From positions 34,874,538-34,938,537 of the forward strand of contig CAIIXF020000007.1 in the NCBI GenBank assembly GCA_903813345.2: a DNA stretch of 64,000 nt. Direction: 5' to 3'. This document shows, piece after piece, positions 1-13,600 of this stretch. The notes below the pieces were generated by a model. It did no database searches. It was not told the origin of the DNA and saw only the letters and a list, made by a program, of their open reading frames with translations. The position numbers and the translations under genes were made by a program. The DNA is from Owenia fusiformis (lineage: Eukaryota; Annelida; Polychaeta; Sabellida; Oweniidae). Positions within the stretch are counted from its first letter, which is position 1. The number at the start of each line of letters is the position of its first letter.

Positions 1-482
1 CTTAGAAAGTTGCAGCTACGTTCATTCCGTTCGCACATAGTTTAGAACCAGTTTTGAAGAACGCAGTGGCAACTTGTTTGGTGTGATAGCTTTATTTTTG
101 CTAACTCGTTCATAAGCAGTGTTAAATACGTTCTTAATCAGTTTAAACCCGTTTGCAATGAGTTCTACCTCGTTCTCAACACGTCTTCAGACAGTTCAAC
201 TCGTTGTTAAAACGTCCCTAGTAGGATTGAAGTACGACGGTTCCGTTCGTAGTACGTCCAGCTCGTCGTTAGTACGCTGTCTCTCGTTCTAATTGTAGAA
301 CGTGACGACCACGAGAACATTTTGAGCATTGTCTAAGTTCTAGAGGACCTACCCGTTCGAGTACGTTCGATGAAGTTTGTAAATAGATCCCAAACGGTTC
401 TTAGTACGTCCAGTCCGTTCGTACACAGTTGAAGCCCGTTTTCGAGAACGTAGTGAGAACTAGTTTGGTGTGATAGTAGGGT
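1..482. mobile_element. GTTCG-rich DNA element, 3' part, cut by window edge
   Basis: This segment is a near-identical direct repeat of 1225-1707 and is full of short GTTCGTACG-like words. It ends with a terminal inverted repeat read as GAACTAGTTTGGTGTGATAG at about 459-478. The left end lies outside the window. I saw no coding capacity; the small ORFs read through repetitive words. It is probably a non-autonomous DNA transposon. Confidence 0.5.
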
Positions 483-896
483 TAGTTTCCGTTTTGATTA
501 TAGTTCTATGACTGCTTGACATTTCTATCAAGTTATTAACATTCCATTTATGTTCAAAATAGTTCCCCTTACCTTCCACACATAGCTGGTGTCGTTCTAC
601 CCACTTGTTTGAAAATGATCTTAGTGGTGAGATCCACGCAATAAATCACGAGCTACAAAATGCCGTTCAATGCCCGCTGACAAATAACTTTCCAGATGGG
701 TTTACAGAATATACTAGATTGGGTAGAACATCATGTCGATATATAAGTTTTGGGCCGATATAAAGATGGCAGGAGCAGAATGCTATTAATCTTTTAGAGA
801 AATATAAATAAACACAGATCGATTACCATGACATTTTTATTAAAAAAATTCTATCGACCAAAGCCTAAGAATAAAACCCCCAAAATTTTAACGTTA

Positions 897-1707
897 CCCC
901 CCTATCACACCAAACTAGTTCTTACCCGTTCTTACCAGTCCTACGAAAACGTCGTAAAACGGGCTCAATCTGGCTGTGGTCGGGAAATATGTCTGAAATA
1001 ATTAGCTTCTTCGTTCTAAAACAGTCTTCAATACGTCCATCTCGTTCGCAGTTCGTTCAGGTCGCACCACGACGCTGTGCAACGTAGTAGAACGCGTCCC
1101 TTAGTCTAGAAGGTCAACATGACCTGATTACAGAACGGTATGGTCGCCATCGAATTTTGAATCGATTCAAAATTCTAAAATCACATTCCCGTCTGAGAAC
1201 GTTCATAAAGTTCGTAAATAGACCTTAGAAAGTTGCAGCTACGTTCATTCCGTTCGCACACAGTTTAAAACCAGTTTTGAAGAACGCAGTGGCAACTTGT
1301 TTGGTGTGATAGCTATATTTTTGCTAACTCGTTCACAAGCAGTGTTAAATACGTTCTTAATCAGTTTAAACCCGTTTGCAATTAGTTCTACCTCGTTCTC
1401 AACACGTCCTCAGACAGTTCAACTCGTTGTTAAAACGTCCCTAGTAGGATTGAAGTACGACGGTTCCGTTCGTAGCACGTTCAGCTCGTCGTTAGTACGT
1501 TGTCACTCGTTCTAATTGTAAAACGTGACAACCACGAGAACATTTTGAGCATTGTCTAAGTTCTAGAGGACCTACCCGTTCGAGTACGTTCGATGAAGTT
1601 TGTAAATAGATCCCAAACGGTTCTTAGTAGGTCCAGTCCGTTCGTACACAGTTGAAGCCCGATTTCGAGAACGTAGTGAGAACTAGTTTGGTGTGATAGT
1701 AGGGTTA
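897..1707. mobile_element. GTTCG-rich DNA element with terminal inverted repeats
   Basis: The left end (CCCTATCACACCAAACTAGT, from about 899) is the reverse complement of the right end near 1680-1702, so this looks like a complete copy of the family truncated at 1-482. A third, isolated terminus of the family lies at 56985-57025 in an intron of mucin gene 2. No transposase is visible and the superfamily is not assigned. Confidence 0.5.
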
Positions 1708-1875
1708 GCTTGTTTTCGCGAATGCAATTTTCGGCTGTCGGCTATGAGATCAACCTACTATTTAATGGGCAACTCTTTTAAGTAGTACTTGCCACTATTC
1801 CATTCATATTTAAATGAGTTGACCATGTAGTAGGTTAAGCCGACAGACAAAAGTTGCATTCGTGAATACAAGTTT
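1708..1875. mobile_element. Short palindromic MITE
   Basis: The arms 1711-1751 (CTTGTTTTCGCGAATGCAAT and onward) and 1830-1873 (ending GCATTCGTGAATACAAG) are imperfect inverted repeats around a short centre. The length and structure are those of a miniature inverted-repeat element directly abutting the GTTCG-rich element. Confidence 0.5.
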
Positions 1876-3529
1876 AGAAAGTTTGATCTCTTCTTAAAGG
1901 ATATGTTTAAAACTTGCCATGCAAACATGTTAGTCTACTTTACTGGCCCCCCTTGCTGTAATAAGGAACCCAAAACACATTAAAACGTAAACATAAACCA
2001 ATTAGTCACTTCACTATGAAAGTTAGGGGTGTTAGCAAAAATGTGTATTAGGCCATAAGAAGTAGGTTATTTGTTTTGCGTCATGGCAAAATCCAAATCA
2101 TGCAAGGGTACAAGGAAAACAAACACAAACTTTTTTATGGGCATATAAAGGGATGACATGCCAATTTGCAGTGATTACAAACACATATCTATACATCCTA
2201 TACAATATATTTAAGCATAGCTATTATTCAAGGGTACAAAATAAGAAATACACAATGTATGCTTAAGTAAAAATTAACACTGTCAATTTTGACGCACATC
2301 AAATGATCTGCCATTTCGTCCGATTCTGATTGAATAAAATGCGATGGTACTTTCAAACCCTTGTAATTGCTATTTTGATGTGTTTGTTTTTTCTAATTTA
2401 CTCAAAATCGTGCAAGCAAGGGGACGCAAAACAGAGAATGTACTTCTATGGCCTTAGCAGAATATGCTTTGTGCATGGACTAACACAATATCAGTGGTCA
2501 TTTACTGTGTCAACTTAGTAACCCTTGCATATCGTGCTCACTCAAGTATTGAATAATTTTTTATGATCTAAATGTTTGTGGTTTATAAAAAAATGTGATA
2601 TATTTTAGTTAGAAATACATTGATTAACATATTCATTCAAACAGCACTAGAATGCGGGAAGAAAGAGCAATGGTGACAAAATGCAGACAGAATTTTCCGT
2701 AAGGGTTTCAAACATTTCTGACACAATCATACATGTACTTCATGTGTACTGTTATTTTTAGTGCTGTATTTATAGATATAATTTCACGTATTAAAATAAT
2801 ATTTTCCAGCAATGACTTAAAAATCGGAACCACACCCATATCACATTTTCTTCAATAACTCCAAACATGTGTAAACATTGACCATGTTCATATAAATTCA
2901 GATTTCACGAGCTCTTTCCTATTCGAGTACCTCATACACCCCTGCATGGATTTGAGTTGGATTCGCCTTTTATACGTGAGCCGATACACATCGCAAACGC
3001 TGATTGGATAAAGATTGCGAGAATCTTTAAGGTCAAGGTCGAAATTGTTCTTAAAATGGTCTTTATTATATTTTCACATTTTTGATTTATAAATGATGAT
3101 TTGCACGCAAGAAAGTTGATTTAAAATGTGCACTGGATTGGCATCGTATATGTCATAATGGCTATGAAAGCTCCAGGGGCACTTTGGAATACTTATTATG
3201 ACGTATCCTTTGGAATTTGGAAGTTTTCATTTGATAGCAGATACCCAAGTCTTAATTTTGTTCGTTAATTCCAAAATTGGGAAATTAACGACAGTTTTGA
3301 TGATTTTGCCAACCATAAACTTTGATCATATCTTTTGAGCTCATTTGTTGTGATTTTTTTTAGATGACATTGTTTTATTCTAAAAACATCTCATCCATTT
3401 ATAGCAGTCACTAGGGAAACAGTTTGTTGAAAGTTACGCCACATATTACTTCATAATTTCAAGACATATGGAGTCCATTGTGTGAATTACGTGATGTCTC
3501 AAGGCCAATCACATACCCCTAGTCAGTAT
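1876..3529. other. No gene recognised; 3' flank of mucin gene 1
   Basis: AT-rich sequence downstream of mucin gene 1. The only ORFs are shorter than 65 codons and have no recognisable motif. No repeat structure was noticed. Confidence 0.4.
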
Positions 3530-4154
3530 TGTTACGCGGTAAACACGATACAAAAATATGTCATATTCCGCAACTTGCGGTGTATGCCAGATTCACCTGC
3601 GGTATATGGCATACACACTAACCAATGAGAACGTGATACGGAAGTACGCAATTGTCAATTGCATCGATTGAACGAATAAGTAAAATTTTATTAATTATGA
3701 TAATGATTACTGAATCAACAGTACTGTGTATCAGTATATTAACTTAGCAGAAGTATCAGTCACCAATCTTACGATCTTACGTAATAAACTTAATTACTCA
3801 ATCAATCCAGGATTCATATATTAGTACTCGACGCACTAACTATATTGGTAATCCAGCGTAGTTTTACATTTACAGTCGACTCTCGCAACCAATCAAATCA
3901 AAGCTTTCTGTATCACGTTTTCACCTGCGGTATATGTCATATTCACCTGCGGTGTATGGCATATTCCGCAAGTGAGTATGACATATTCCGCAGGTGAGTA
4001 TGGGGTATTCACTGAAATCAATGTATCGCATATTCACTGCGGAATATCGCATACTCACTTGCGGAATATGCCATATACCGCAGGTGAGTATGGCATATTC
4101 ACCCGTATCACAAATACCGCGCAACCATGAATATATGCCATATACCGCGTAACA
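3530..4154. mobile_element. Foldback element with internal TATGCCATATACCGC palindromes
   Basis: The ends TGTTACGCGGTA (3530) and GCGTAACA (4154) are inverted repeats. They are flanked by a perfect 5-bp duplication AGTAT at 3525-3529 and 4155-4159. The right third (3918-4150) alternates direct and inverted copies of a ~25-bp unit built from GGCATATTCCGCAGGTGAGT-like words. There is no ORF of significance. This is probably a non-autonomous foldback DNA transposon. Confidence 0.6.
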
Positions 4155-4567
4155 AGTATACTCAGCTTTCTTATTAAAAACTGAGGCCTGAGCTTTCCTC
4201 ACTGGACTTAAACACTAAATATATCAGCATGTACTTCTGTGTCTTGTAATGACTTAGTGTCAAAAATCAAAACGACATTTATTGCAGCACTGAGGTATCT
4301 GAATCGAACAAAGGCTGGTCGTTTCTGAATGTTTCCCTAGTAAAAACTCAAGTTATGCAAACTATGAATCTATCAGCTCAAATCATGTTTTATTAAGTTT
4401 CTTATACTCCCAAGTTATTTTCTCTGTTGGAGTTTCTTTAATTTTGTTTGTTTTTAAGATAAGCTTAATTATGTTTATATAACATCACAGCTCGGTTAGT
4501 TCTTAGATGTTTTGTATGGCTGATCAGTGTTATTGTTCGTGGAATGCCATATCCCGATTGCTCTGCT

Positions 4568-4615
4568 TCACAGTCTTCCAGCAGACAAACTGAACGTTGG
4601 TCTCTTGATAGAATA
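4568..4615 (-). CDS. Mucin gene 1 last exon: 15-residue C-terminal peptide
   Basis: The acceptor TTTTGCAG is followed by YSIKRPTFSLSAGRL and a TGA stop at 4568-4570. The gene 2 exon at 46983-47030 reads YSIKRPTFSLSIGRM and then TAA. Conservation stops just after the stop codons, which supports this as the true C-terminus. The basic, Ser/Thr-containing peptide could be a docking or phosphorylation motif; that is inference. Confidence 0.78.
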   Translation of the reverse strand, partial: YSIKRPTFSLSAGRL

Positions 4616-7600
4616 CTGCAAAATAAATCAAAGTAATTATTTTGTACGTTATATACCCCTAAACTTGTTCTACGTTCGTGGAGATGCTGCCGAACGAAAT
4701 TCAACTGTGTGTGCGTATCGAATTACAAACCAGAATGCACTTTAACACCACAAGAAAAGCAAAGGGGTTTTCAATTGGACGGTGTCATACTATTAGAAAA
4801 TGATATATCCTTAAAATGATATATAATACATGACATGATTTAACATATATCATATTATATTCATCTTTAGAGTTGGATATTGTTAATTGTTGTATATACA
4901 TTACAATATTACTGTTTATCCCATACTTGGACGTGTTACAGGTACATAAAGCAGGTTTGTAAAAACTTATATTTTCATCAGCGGGCAGATATAGCTGAAC
5001 TATGGCTCGTTGAACAATGTGAACCAGATGACCAAGATTGGTATGAGATAAACAGATCATCCTATAGTCGTTTCAGGATATTGGGATTATCACTTGGCCA
5101 AAATAATATGTCTACCCTCGGGATCTGCGGCCCTCGGGCAGATATATTATATTAGCCTCGGGATAATCCCAATTTACTGAACCTCATATAGGATAATCTT
5201 TATATATGCATATCAATAATACTGTTCAGTTAGTATTGTTTTGAATATCTAGAACATGCTTGTAGATAGCTTAAATTTTCCATCACGCCTTGTAATTTCT
5301 TGATTGAATATTAATGAACAAAACTATATGTTCCTTATGTTCCTGTAATTACAAAATATGAAGAAGGAGATAATTATCCCTCGGTGTCATAGTATTACAC
5401 GTGCATGCTCAAATACTCTATCAATTCTGAGAAAAGCATGTCAAGGTTTATGTTTCAGCTTACATCCTTATTTGTGTCGATACCATCAAGACGCGGGAAA
5501 ATGTCGCCTTGTCCGTCTGCTCTGCTATCTTTGATATATTCGTCATTAGAGTAACCCTTGTTGTCATAGCCCCTCGACACCTGTTATGTGAATATAGTAG
5601 ACACAATATATAATTTTTTATCATAACTTTCATTTTCCTTTATAATCAAAAATACACATAAAATCTTCCACCAATTGCTAATTAAAGATATTCTGGGTAG
5701 TCTGGGTAACGATTTAGAGGTTTAATTTTACAATTTATAATTGTCGCTATTGGTAGTAATTTGGGAGAGGTTGGAAGTGGGAGCACATTCATTCATACTA
5801 ATACAATTTATTAATATTTGTGGCTATTTGTAGTAATTGGGAGAGGTTGGAAGTGGGAGCACATTCATTCATACTATACAATTTATTAATATTTGTGGCT
5901 ATTTGTAGTAATTTGGGAGAGGTTGGAAGTGGGGGCACATTCATTCATACTATACAATTTATTAATATTTGTGGCTATTTGTAGTAATTTGGGAGAGGTT
6001 GGAAGTGGGAGTACATTCATTCATACTATAAATTTTTTTAATAATTGTGGCTATTTGTAGTAATTAGGGAGAGGTTGGAAGTGGGAGCACATTCATTCAT
6101 ACTTTAAAATCCATTAATATTTGTGGCTATTTGTAATAATTTGGGAGAGGTTGGAAGTGGGAGCACATTCATTCATACTATACAATTTATTAATATTTGT
6201 GGCTATTTGTAGTAATTGGGAGAGGTTCGAAGTGGGAGCATATTCATTCATACAATACAATTTATTAATATTTGTGGCTATTTGTAGTTATTCGGGAGAG
6301 GTTGGAAGTGGGGGCACATTCATTCATACTATAAAATCTTTTAACATTTGTGGCTATTTGTAGTAATTTGGGAGAGGTTGGAAGTGGGGGCACATTGATT
6401 CATACTTTAAAATCCATTAATATTTGTGGCTATTTGTAATAATTTGGGAGAGGTTGGAAGTGGGAGCACATTCATTCATACTATACAATTTATTAATATT
6501 TGTGGCTATTTGTAGTAACTTGGAAGAGGTTGGAAGTGGGGGCACATTCATTCATACTATACAATTTATTAATATTTGTGGCTATTGGTAGTAATTTGGG
6601 AGAGGTTGGAAGTGGAAGCACAATCATTCATACTATACAATTTATTAATATTTGTGGCTATTTGTAGTAATTTGGGAGAGGTTGGAAGTGGGAGCACATT
6701 CATTCATACTATAACATTTATTAATATTTGTGGCTATTTGTAGTAATTTTGGAGAGGTTGGAAGTGGGAGCACATTCATTCATACTATAACATTTATTAA
6801 TATTTGTGGCTATTTGTAGAAATTTGGGATAGGTTGGAAATGGGAGCACATTCATTCATACTATACAATTTATTAATAATTGCGGTTATTGGTAGTAATT
6901 TGGGAGAGGTTGGAAGTGGGAGCACATTCATTCATACTATACAATTTATTAATAATTGCGGTTATTGGTAGTAATTTGGGAGAGGTTGGAAGTGGGAGCA
7001 CATTCATTCATACTTTACAATTTATTAATATTTGTGGCTATTGGTAGTAATTTGGGAGAGGTTGGAAGTGGGAGCACATTCATTTATACTATACAATTTA
7101 TTAATATTTGTGGCTATTGGTAGTAATTTGGGAGAGGTTCGAAGTGGGAGCACATTCATTCATGCTATACAATTTATTAATAATTGCGGTTATTGGTAGT
7201 AATTTGGGAGAGGTTGGAAGTGGGAGCACATTCATTCATACTATACAATTTATTAATAATTGCGGTTATTGGTAGTAATTTGGGAGAGGTTGGAAGTGGG
7301 AGCACATTCATTCATACTTTACAATTTATTAATATTTGTGGCTATTGGTAGTAATTTGGGAGAGGTTGGAAGTGGGAGCACATTCATTCATACTATACAA
7401 TTTATTAATATTTGTGGCTATTGGTAGTAATTTGGGAGAGGTTGGAAGTGGGAGCACATTCATTCATACTATACAATTTATTAATAATTGTGGCTGTTGG
7501 TAGTAATTTAGGAGAGGTTGGAAGTTGGAGCACATTCATTCATACTATTCAATTTATTAATAATTGTGGTTATTGGTAGTAATTGGGAGAGGTTGGAAGT

Positions 7601-10600
7601 GGGAGCACATTCATTCATACTATACAATTTATTAATATTTGTGGCTATTGGTAGTAGTTTGGGAGAGGTTGGAAGTGGGAGCACCTTCATTCATACTATA
7701 CAATTTATTAATATTTGTGGCTATTTGTAGTAATTGGGAGAGGTTGGAAGTGGGAGCACATTCATTCATACAATACAATTTATTAATATTTGTGGCTATT
7801 TGTAGTAATTTGGGAGAGTTTGGAAGTGGGAGCACATTCATTCATACAATATAATTTATTAATATTTGTGGCTATTTGTAGTAATTTGGGAGAGTTTGGA
7901 AGTGGGAGCACATTCATTCATACTATACAATTTATTAATATTTGTGGCTATTTGTAGTAATTGGGAGAGGTTGGAAGTGGGAGCACATTCATTCATACTA
8001 TACAATTTATTAATATTTGTGGCTATTTGTAGTAATTGGGAGAGGTTGGAAGTGGGAGCACATTCATTCATACAATACAATTATTAATATTTGTGGCTAT
8101 TTGTAGTAATTTGGGAGAGTTTGGAAGTGGGAGCACATTCATTCATACAATACAATTTATTAATATTTGTGGCTATTTGTAGTAATTTGGGAGAGTTTGG
8201 AAGTGGGGGCACATTCATTCATACAATACAATTTATTAAAGCGGAAATAATGTCAGGTATTCTAATCATCATTATATGTAGTTACAATACTACTGAATAA
8301 AATGCAATAAGTTGAAAATCTTGTTATGTGTTAGTTTTTGTATAATATTGAAAATGAAAATCATAAATTGACCCAGTGACCCAGTTGTCTGTTGGACGGG
8401 GCTCGCCATATTTCCCTCAGAGACCCGGATGTAGACCGGAAGTGTGACGTTTCTGCGACCTGAGCCGCCATCTTGAAAGCATTCACAACAAAGGAAAATG
8501 CCTATGTGTTGTGCGGTAAATTGTTCAAATATTTCCACTGATAGAGCTAGACTTGGGATAAGGACTTTAAAAGAAATGCCTGAACGACAGTACGACAGTC
8601 GGCTGGTGACGGTAGAATTAAAATCTGTCGACAGTTAAAACCAGCTGTCGTTGTCGTGGACCGAATCCCCGGGGAATAGAACACATTTAAAATAAAACAG
8701 TGTCACTTACTATAGTTTCTGAAAAGTTTCATGCACGGCTTTTAACAATCAAATATTCCTACTTATTATTGTCTTGTTTGTCGTCCTATATCTATCCTGG
8801 GGTTGTGTTTTTTCTCCCCAATACGGGAAAACATTTTGAATAAAGAATTTTCCAATTCCTCCATCGAATAAGTATAGGGTAATCTGCAGCAGTTTCGTTT
8901 TTGCTTCAACTCTTCGCGCATGCCTAGTAGTTTGAAATAATTTACAAGTGCGCATGTGTTTTTGGAATTAAGCCAATCAAATTATTCATTCTAATGCGCA
9001 TGAACTAGATTTCGAATCAAGAGGAACTGGCGCAGATTGCCTCAAATGCTGAAATCGCTCTTCAAAAGCTCTTCAAGATAGATTGGTGAATAAAAATGAA
9101 TAACAACTGAAGTTAGAGTGGTTTATTTAGTTCGATGTCAGGATATTTCAAGTAAGTATTGATTATATAGACGCTACAGTGATGATGGTTCTAGACACGC
9201 GGGGCAAGTTGTTTTAGCTGATTTTCTCCTCAAACGGCGTAGATTGAACACAATTTTACTTCCGGGTTTACCCACGACAGTTTGCTATCGGCAACAGAAA
9301 TAACACTGTCGTTATCGACAATGGAATCTCACTGTCGTTCGGGCAGTTGCCATACCATACATATTCTGTCACAAGAAACCAAAGAAAACGGATTCAAGGC
9401 GAGCAATCCGGTCCCAAAAAGAGAACTGAACCAGGCCATGTGCCGGTTAGGTCGACGCCATTTTGAAAAAACATTTTGAATTGTATCGTATCGTATCGTA
9501 TGTCTTTAATAGCTTTATAACTTAATACCATATTTGTGAAATAAATATAACATACTAGGTCTACGAGCCTTTAAATTGTTTGTTGTCTACTGTAAATACA
9601 ACAGTAATACACCTCCATGGTGATCGAAATGACGAACCTTGCGTCATCGATCGCGATCATTCATGACGGGGAATACATTATCAGTTCTGCCTTATATTTA
9701 TAACAGAGTGTCAAAAATCCAATTAATATCTGCCATTCGTCATTTTATTAAATAAAAGATCCGAATATGTTTAATCTTCAAGCAAAACGATCGAGAGATA
9801 ATTGATTGTCAACATAAAATTAACGCATTTTCCTGTCATGTCGGTAACCAACGTTCACGAGTTGGTCAGGTTTTGATTGGCACTTTGGGAGTTAATTCTA
9901 TGAATTGTAAGTATTGATGTGAACATGGTCATGTTTTTCTCGAACAGGTGATATCATATTATAGTATGCCAATATGCCAAATACATCGTCAAAATCTTCA
10001 AATTGCTCCATTTTCTTGTTAAGAAGTTCGTAATATTTTTCAATGTGGCCGCCCCGCTACAATTGCGCATGCGCATTTTTCGGGCCAATCAAAATGCTGG
10101 AATTTGTCGAGTCGCAGTGACGCCGCTCATGAATATTCATAGGTAGGTTATGGCGACCTCCATAATCCAGGTGAAGATCCAATACCTCAAAATTAATTCC
10201 AATATATCTGCCGATGCATTAGAAGATCGTCGCTCATACCCGGGTCATGTTTTTGATTATAGACTTATTATTCTGATGAATCATAGTTTTTACTTGAGGT
10301 TATTATCCCTTTAATAATTGTGGTTATTTGTAGTAATTTGGGAGTGTTTGGAAGTGGGAGCACATTCATTCATACAATATAATTTATTAATATTTGTGGC
10401 TATTTGTAGTAATTGGGAGAGGTTGGAAGTGGGAGCACATTCATTCATACTATACAATTTATTAATATTTGTGGTTATGAGAACTAAAGTTCTAAAACGC
10501 ATTTTTCTCTGACCATTTTTCATGCATTGATGAGTTCATTTCTCGCTCATTTATCAACCAATTGTCTTAAATTCACGACAACGACCATTAAGATGAATGC

Positions 10601-13600
10601 CATGCATTGGTGTGAAGTGTCAATTATCAAGAGATATGTGTGACGTTTAAAACTTAGTTTTAAATAAATTCACAGTCCTTCAAAACCACTTTTTGAAACT
10701 AAATTAAGGTTTCACGTACATTGGGATTATACTTTAACACAAAGTGGTTTAAACTTTACTACACACATACATGTACAGACTACCTTGTAATTGTCTGTCA
10801 AAAGGGAAGTCTGTTAACGCTACATGCAATCGAATCACTGTCATATTATCGTGTTTGTCGTATCTTATTGATATACACATTAGATTCACCTGGTGTCATA
10901 TGATTGTATATCATACATAGTTTATATAATACAAGTCACACTCACCTCTCTCTCAAATGGGCGCCTGCTGCCATATGATCGTATATCATACATAGTGACC
11001 TTTAATATTTATTGTAATACACGTTAATCTCACCTCTCTCTCATATGGGTGTCTATTGTCGTACAAGTCCCGTCCATCTCGTTCACGTTCATAGGGCCTT
11101 CTGCTTGGATCGTCTCTCTGGTTTGGAGATTTGTAGTCATCGTAAAATGACCTATTTGGCTTGGAGGAAGCAAGATCAAACCTTGCTTCTTCTTCTGGAG
11201 AGAGCGGCCTAACTGGTTGCTCTCCTTGTTTTAGCCAACTTTCTGTACGTCTGGGTGGCATTCGGTCCCGGTCAGAGACGATCCTTTTCTCGAGGTTACT
11301 TTCGTCTTGCTGATAGGAAAACACTGGCCAAACTGTAGGATCGTTCGAACGCGATGGACCTTGGTCCCGAGAATCCTCCCTGTAGCGTTCATCTCGATTG
11401 CGATCGTCCCTAAAGCGTTTATCTTGGTTGCGTTCGTCTCTGTTGCGTCCATTTTGGTTGCGTTCGTCCCTGTAGCGTTCATCTTTATAGCGATCATCTC
11501 TAGGTTTAGGTTCATCAGAGTATCTATCAGACAATAAGGCGTTACATAGGATTTGAATGACTTTTATAAGAGGCACACATACAGGATTGAGTTTGTATTT
11601 CAATTCTGAATTTAAATACAAGAACGTTACAAACGTTACGCAAAATAAATTAAACAAGCACATTATAGAGGACAAGAAAAACACGTGCTTCTACCGTGAT
11701 TCAAAAATGAGACCCATCCACCCACATAATGTTTCATAACTTTTTTGTTTGAAAAAATTCTGACATATTGCACATTGAAATCAACTCCACGAGAAGTTTC
11801 AGATGACTAGCTCACCTAAGAGCACATTTATTTCAAAATATGTCGTCTATTCCTTTGCTGGCACAACTGGATCTTACACAAATAGGATTACATAAATTGA
11901 AATAGGTTATGATGATTTTATCAATGACAACTACATTATTTTGTGTTTAATTGAATGGACGTCATTTCCCTGAAAGTACCAGCCAAAACCATAAGTATTC
12001 ATAAAGAATCCATGTGTGTCTGCAAAGGAATGGACGACGAGCAACTAATGTAGCGCTCATAACATTTGATCCACTTAAGCTACACATATGATATCTGGAG
12101 GTGCTTTTGCATTATATTTACTTTAAAAATGCAACAGGACAAGTCTATATGTTAATATACAAAGCTGTTATGTAACGTAAGATGAATGTCATTTTTTGTG
12201 TCACCCTGTCTTTATTCTTTAAGCACAGTGAGATTAATACAAGTACATACTCGTTTGGTCCTTCTCTTATTTGAGGATCTGACTGTTCTCGCTGAGGAGA
12301 TTCAGACAAGGGTTGGCCCGGAGCTCTAAAGATAAAATACCACGAGGGATTAGAATATTCAAGGCATCATCGTGATTTTCAAAATTGATAAACGTGTGTT
12401 TCTACTAATGAAATCATTTTGTCTTTATCTTCAACGTCTTTGTCTTGAGGACTTAAGGTTCATTTCAGAAGAATTTAAGCCAGTTTGTGGCCAAATTTTG
12501 TGCCCCTTTTCTTAAGCAACGAGGCATTTTTCAAAACTGAGAATCATGTTAGGCCAATGCTCTTCCAGGTCTTATAAAGAAAAGGAATTTTTGAGAGTTA
12601 CTGCAATTAGAAGCTGACATAAAATGTCTGTGTATTTACTTGATGCTTGGCTTCAGTTTAGGGCCATCATCGATATCATACAACTCTGGTGGTATTGTTT
12701 TTGGCACAGGGGGAGACCTTTTGTTAGCAGCGCACACAATCAGAATGATGATTAATATCAGCACTGCTCCACCTAAACTTCCACCAACGATGGCAACTAT
12801 TTGGACGTATGATTTGCATTCCCCTCTTTGTAGGTAGTAACCATCATTGCATCTGCAACAAAATATTGCATTCAGTAAGGAATTATGGCGTTGAGAAGCT
12901 TAAAAACAACAATGATTCAAGTCTTGAAAAACGCAACAAAATCCCTTTCTAAAGGGGGGGGGGGGGTGTATAGAGATATTGTATATCGTATAAGAGGCTG
13001 AAAATTTATTGTATATTGTATAATAGGGGGCAAAATTTATCGTATATGGTATAAGAGCTGTAAAAAATATGGTATATGGTATAATAGAAAATATATTGTA
13101 TATGGTATCTAGAATTAAAAAAGGCTAATTATGAAGAAACTGTACCCTAAAGTTCCCCATTGTGCCAACTCTCTTACTGTAACCGTGTTGGAAAAACATG
13201 GAAAAGTAGTCTCTCTAATTGGTTCCACATTCCAGGTCAATCAATACTGTAAGGGTTTGTGTAAAAAACCGGGTGACCGAGTAACCGGGTACCAAGTCGA
13301 CCGGGTACCTAACGTTCCTAGCAGGGTTACCAACTTTCAAAGTTCCGGGTTACCGGGTGACCGGGTACTTAACGTTCCTAGCAGCAGGGTTAGGATTTTT
13401 TTTATTTATAACAATGGATCTGGACGATACATGTACGTTATTTTCGACGTCACGTTTTGAGGTTATTTCACATCGTAAGAACGTTTTGACAACGTTAACT
13501 ACGTTAAAATAACGTCGGTAATGAACCGATTTAGTGAAAACATATTGACGTCTTTGTAACGTTTCCTTAACTCACAAATATTTTGAAGCCATTTCCACAA

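Noticed and set aside
4465-4704. 79-codon minus-strand ORF as a separate gene
   Set aside because: Its central part is the last exon of mucin gene 1 in another frame. The splice-derived frame ends at 4568 and matches gene 2.
5730-8239. CRISPR-like array
   Set aside because: Units are contiguous tandem copies without unique spacers, in a eukaryotic intron.
6121-8300. Several ORFs with ERLEVGAHSFI or NECAPTSNLSQ repeats on both strands
   Set aside because: They are translations of the ~75-bp satellite in several frames, with no start or splice context.
11231-11515. 94-codon ORF rich in Met/Asn/Ala/Thr over the charged-tail exon, and similar at 50861-51292
   Set aside because: Shifted-frame readings of the 30-bp RDER repeat. 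The spliced frame is conserved between paralogues.
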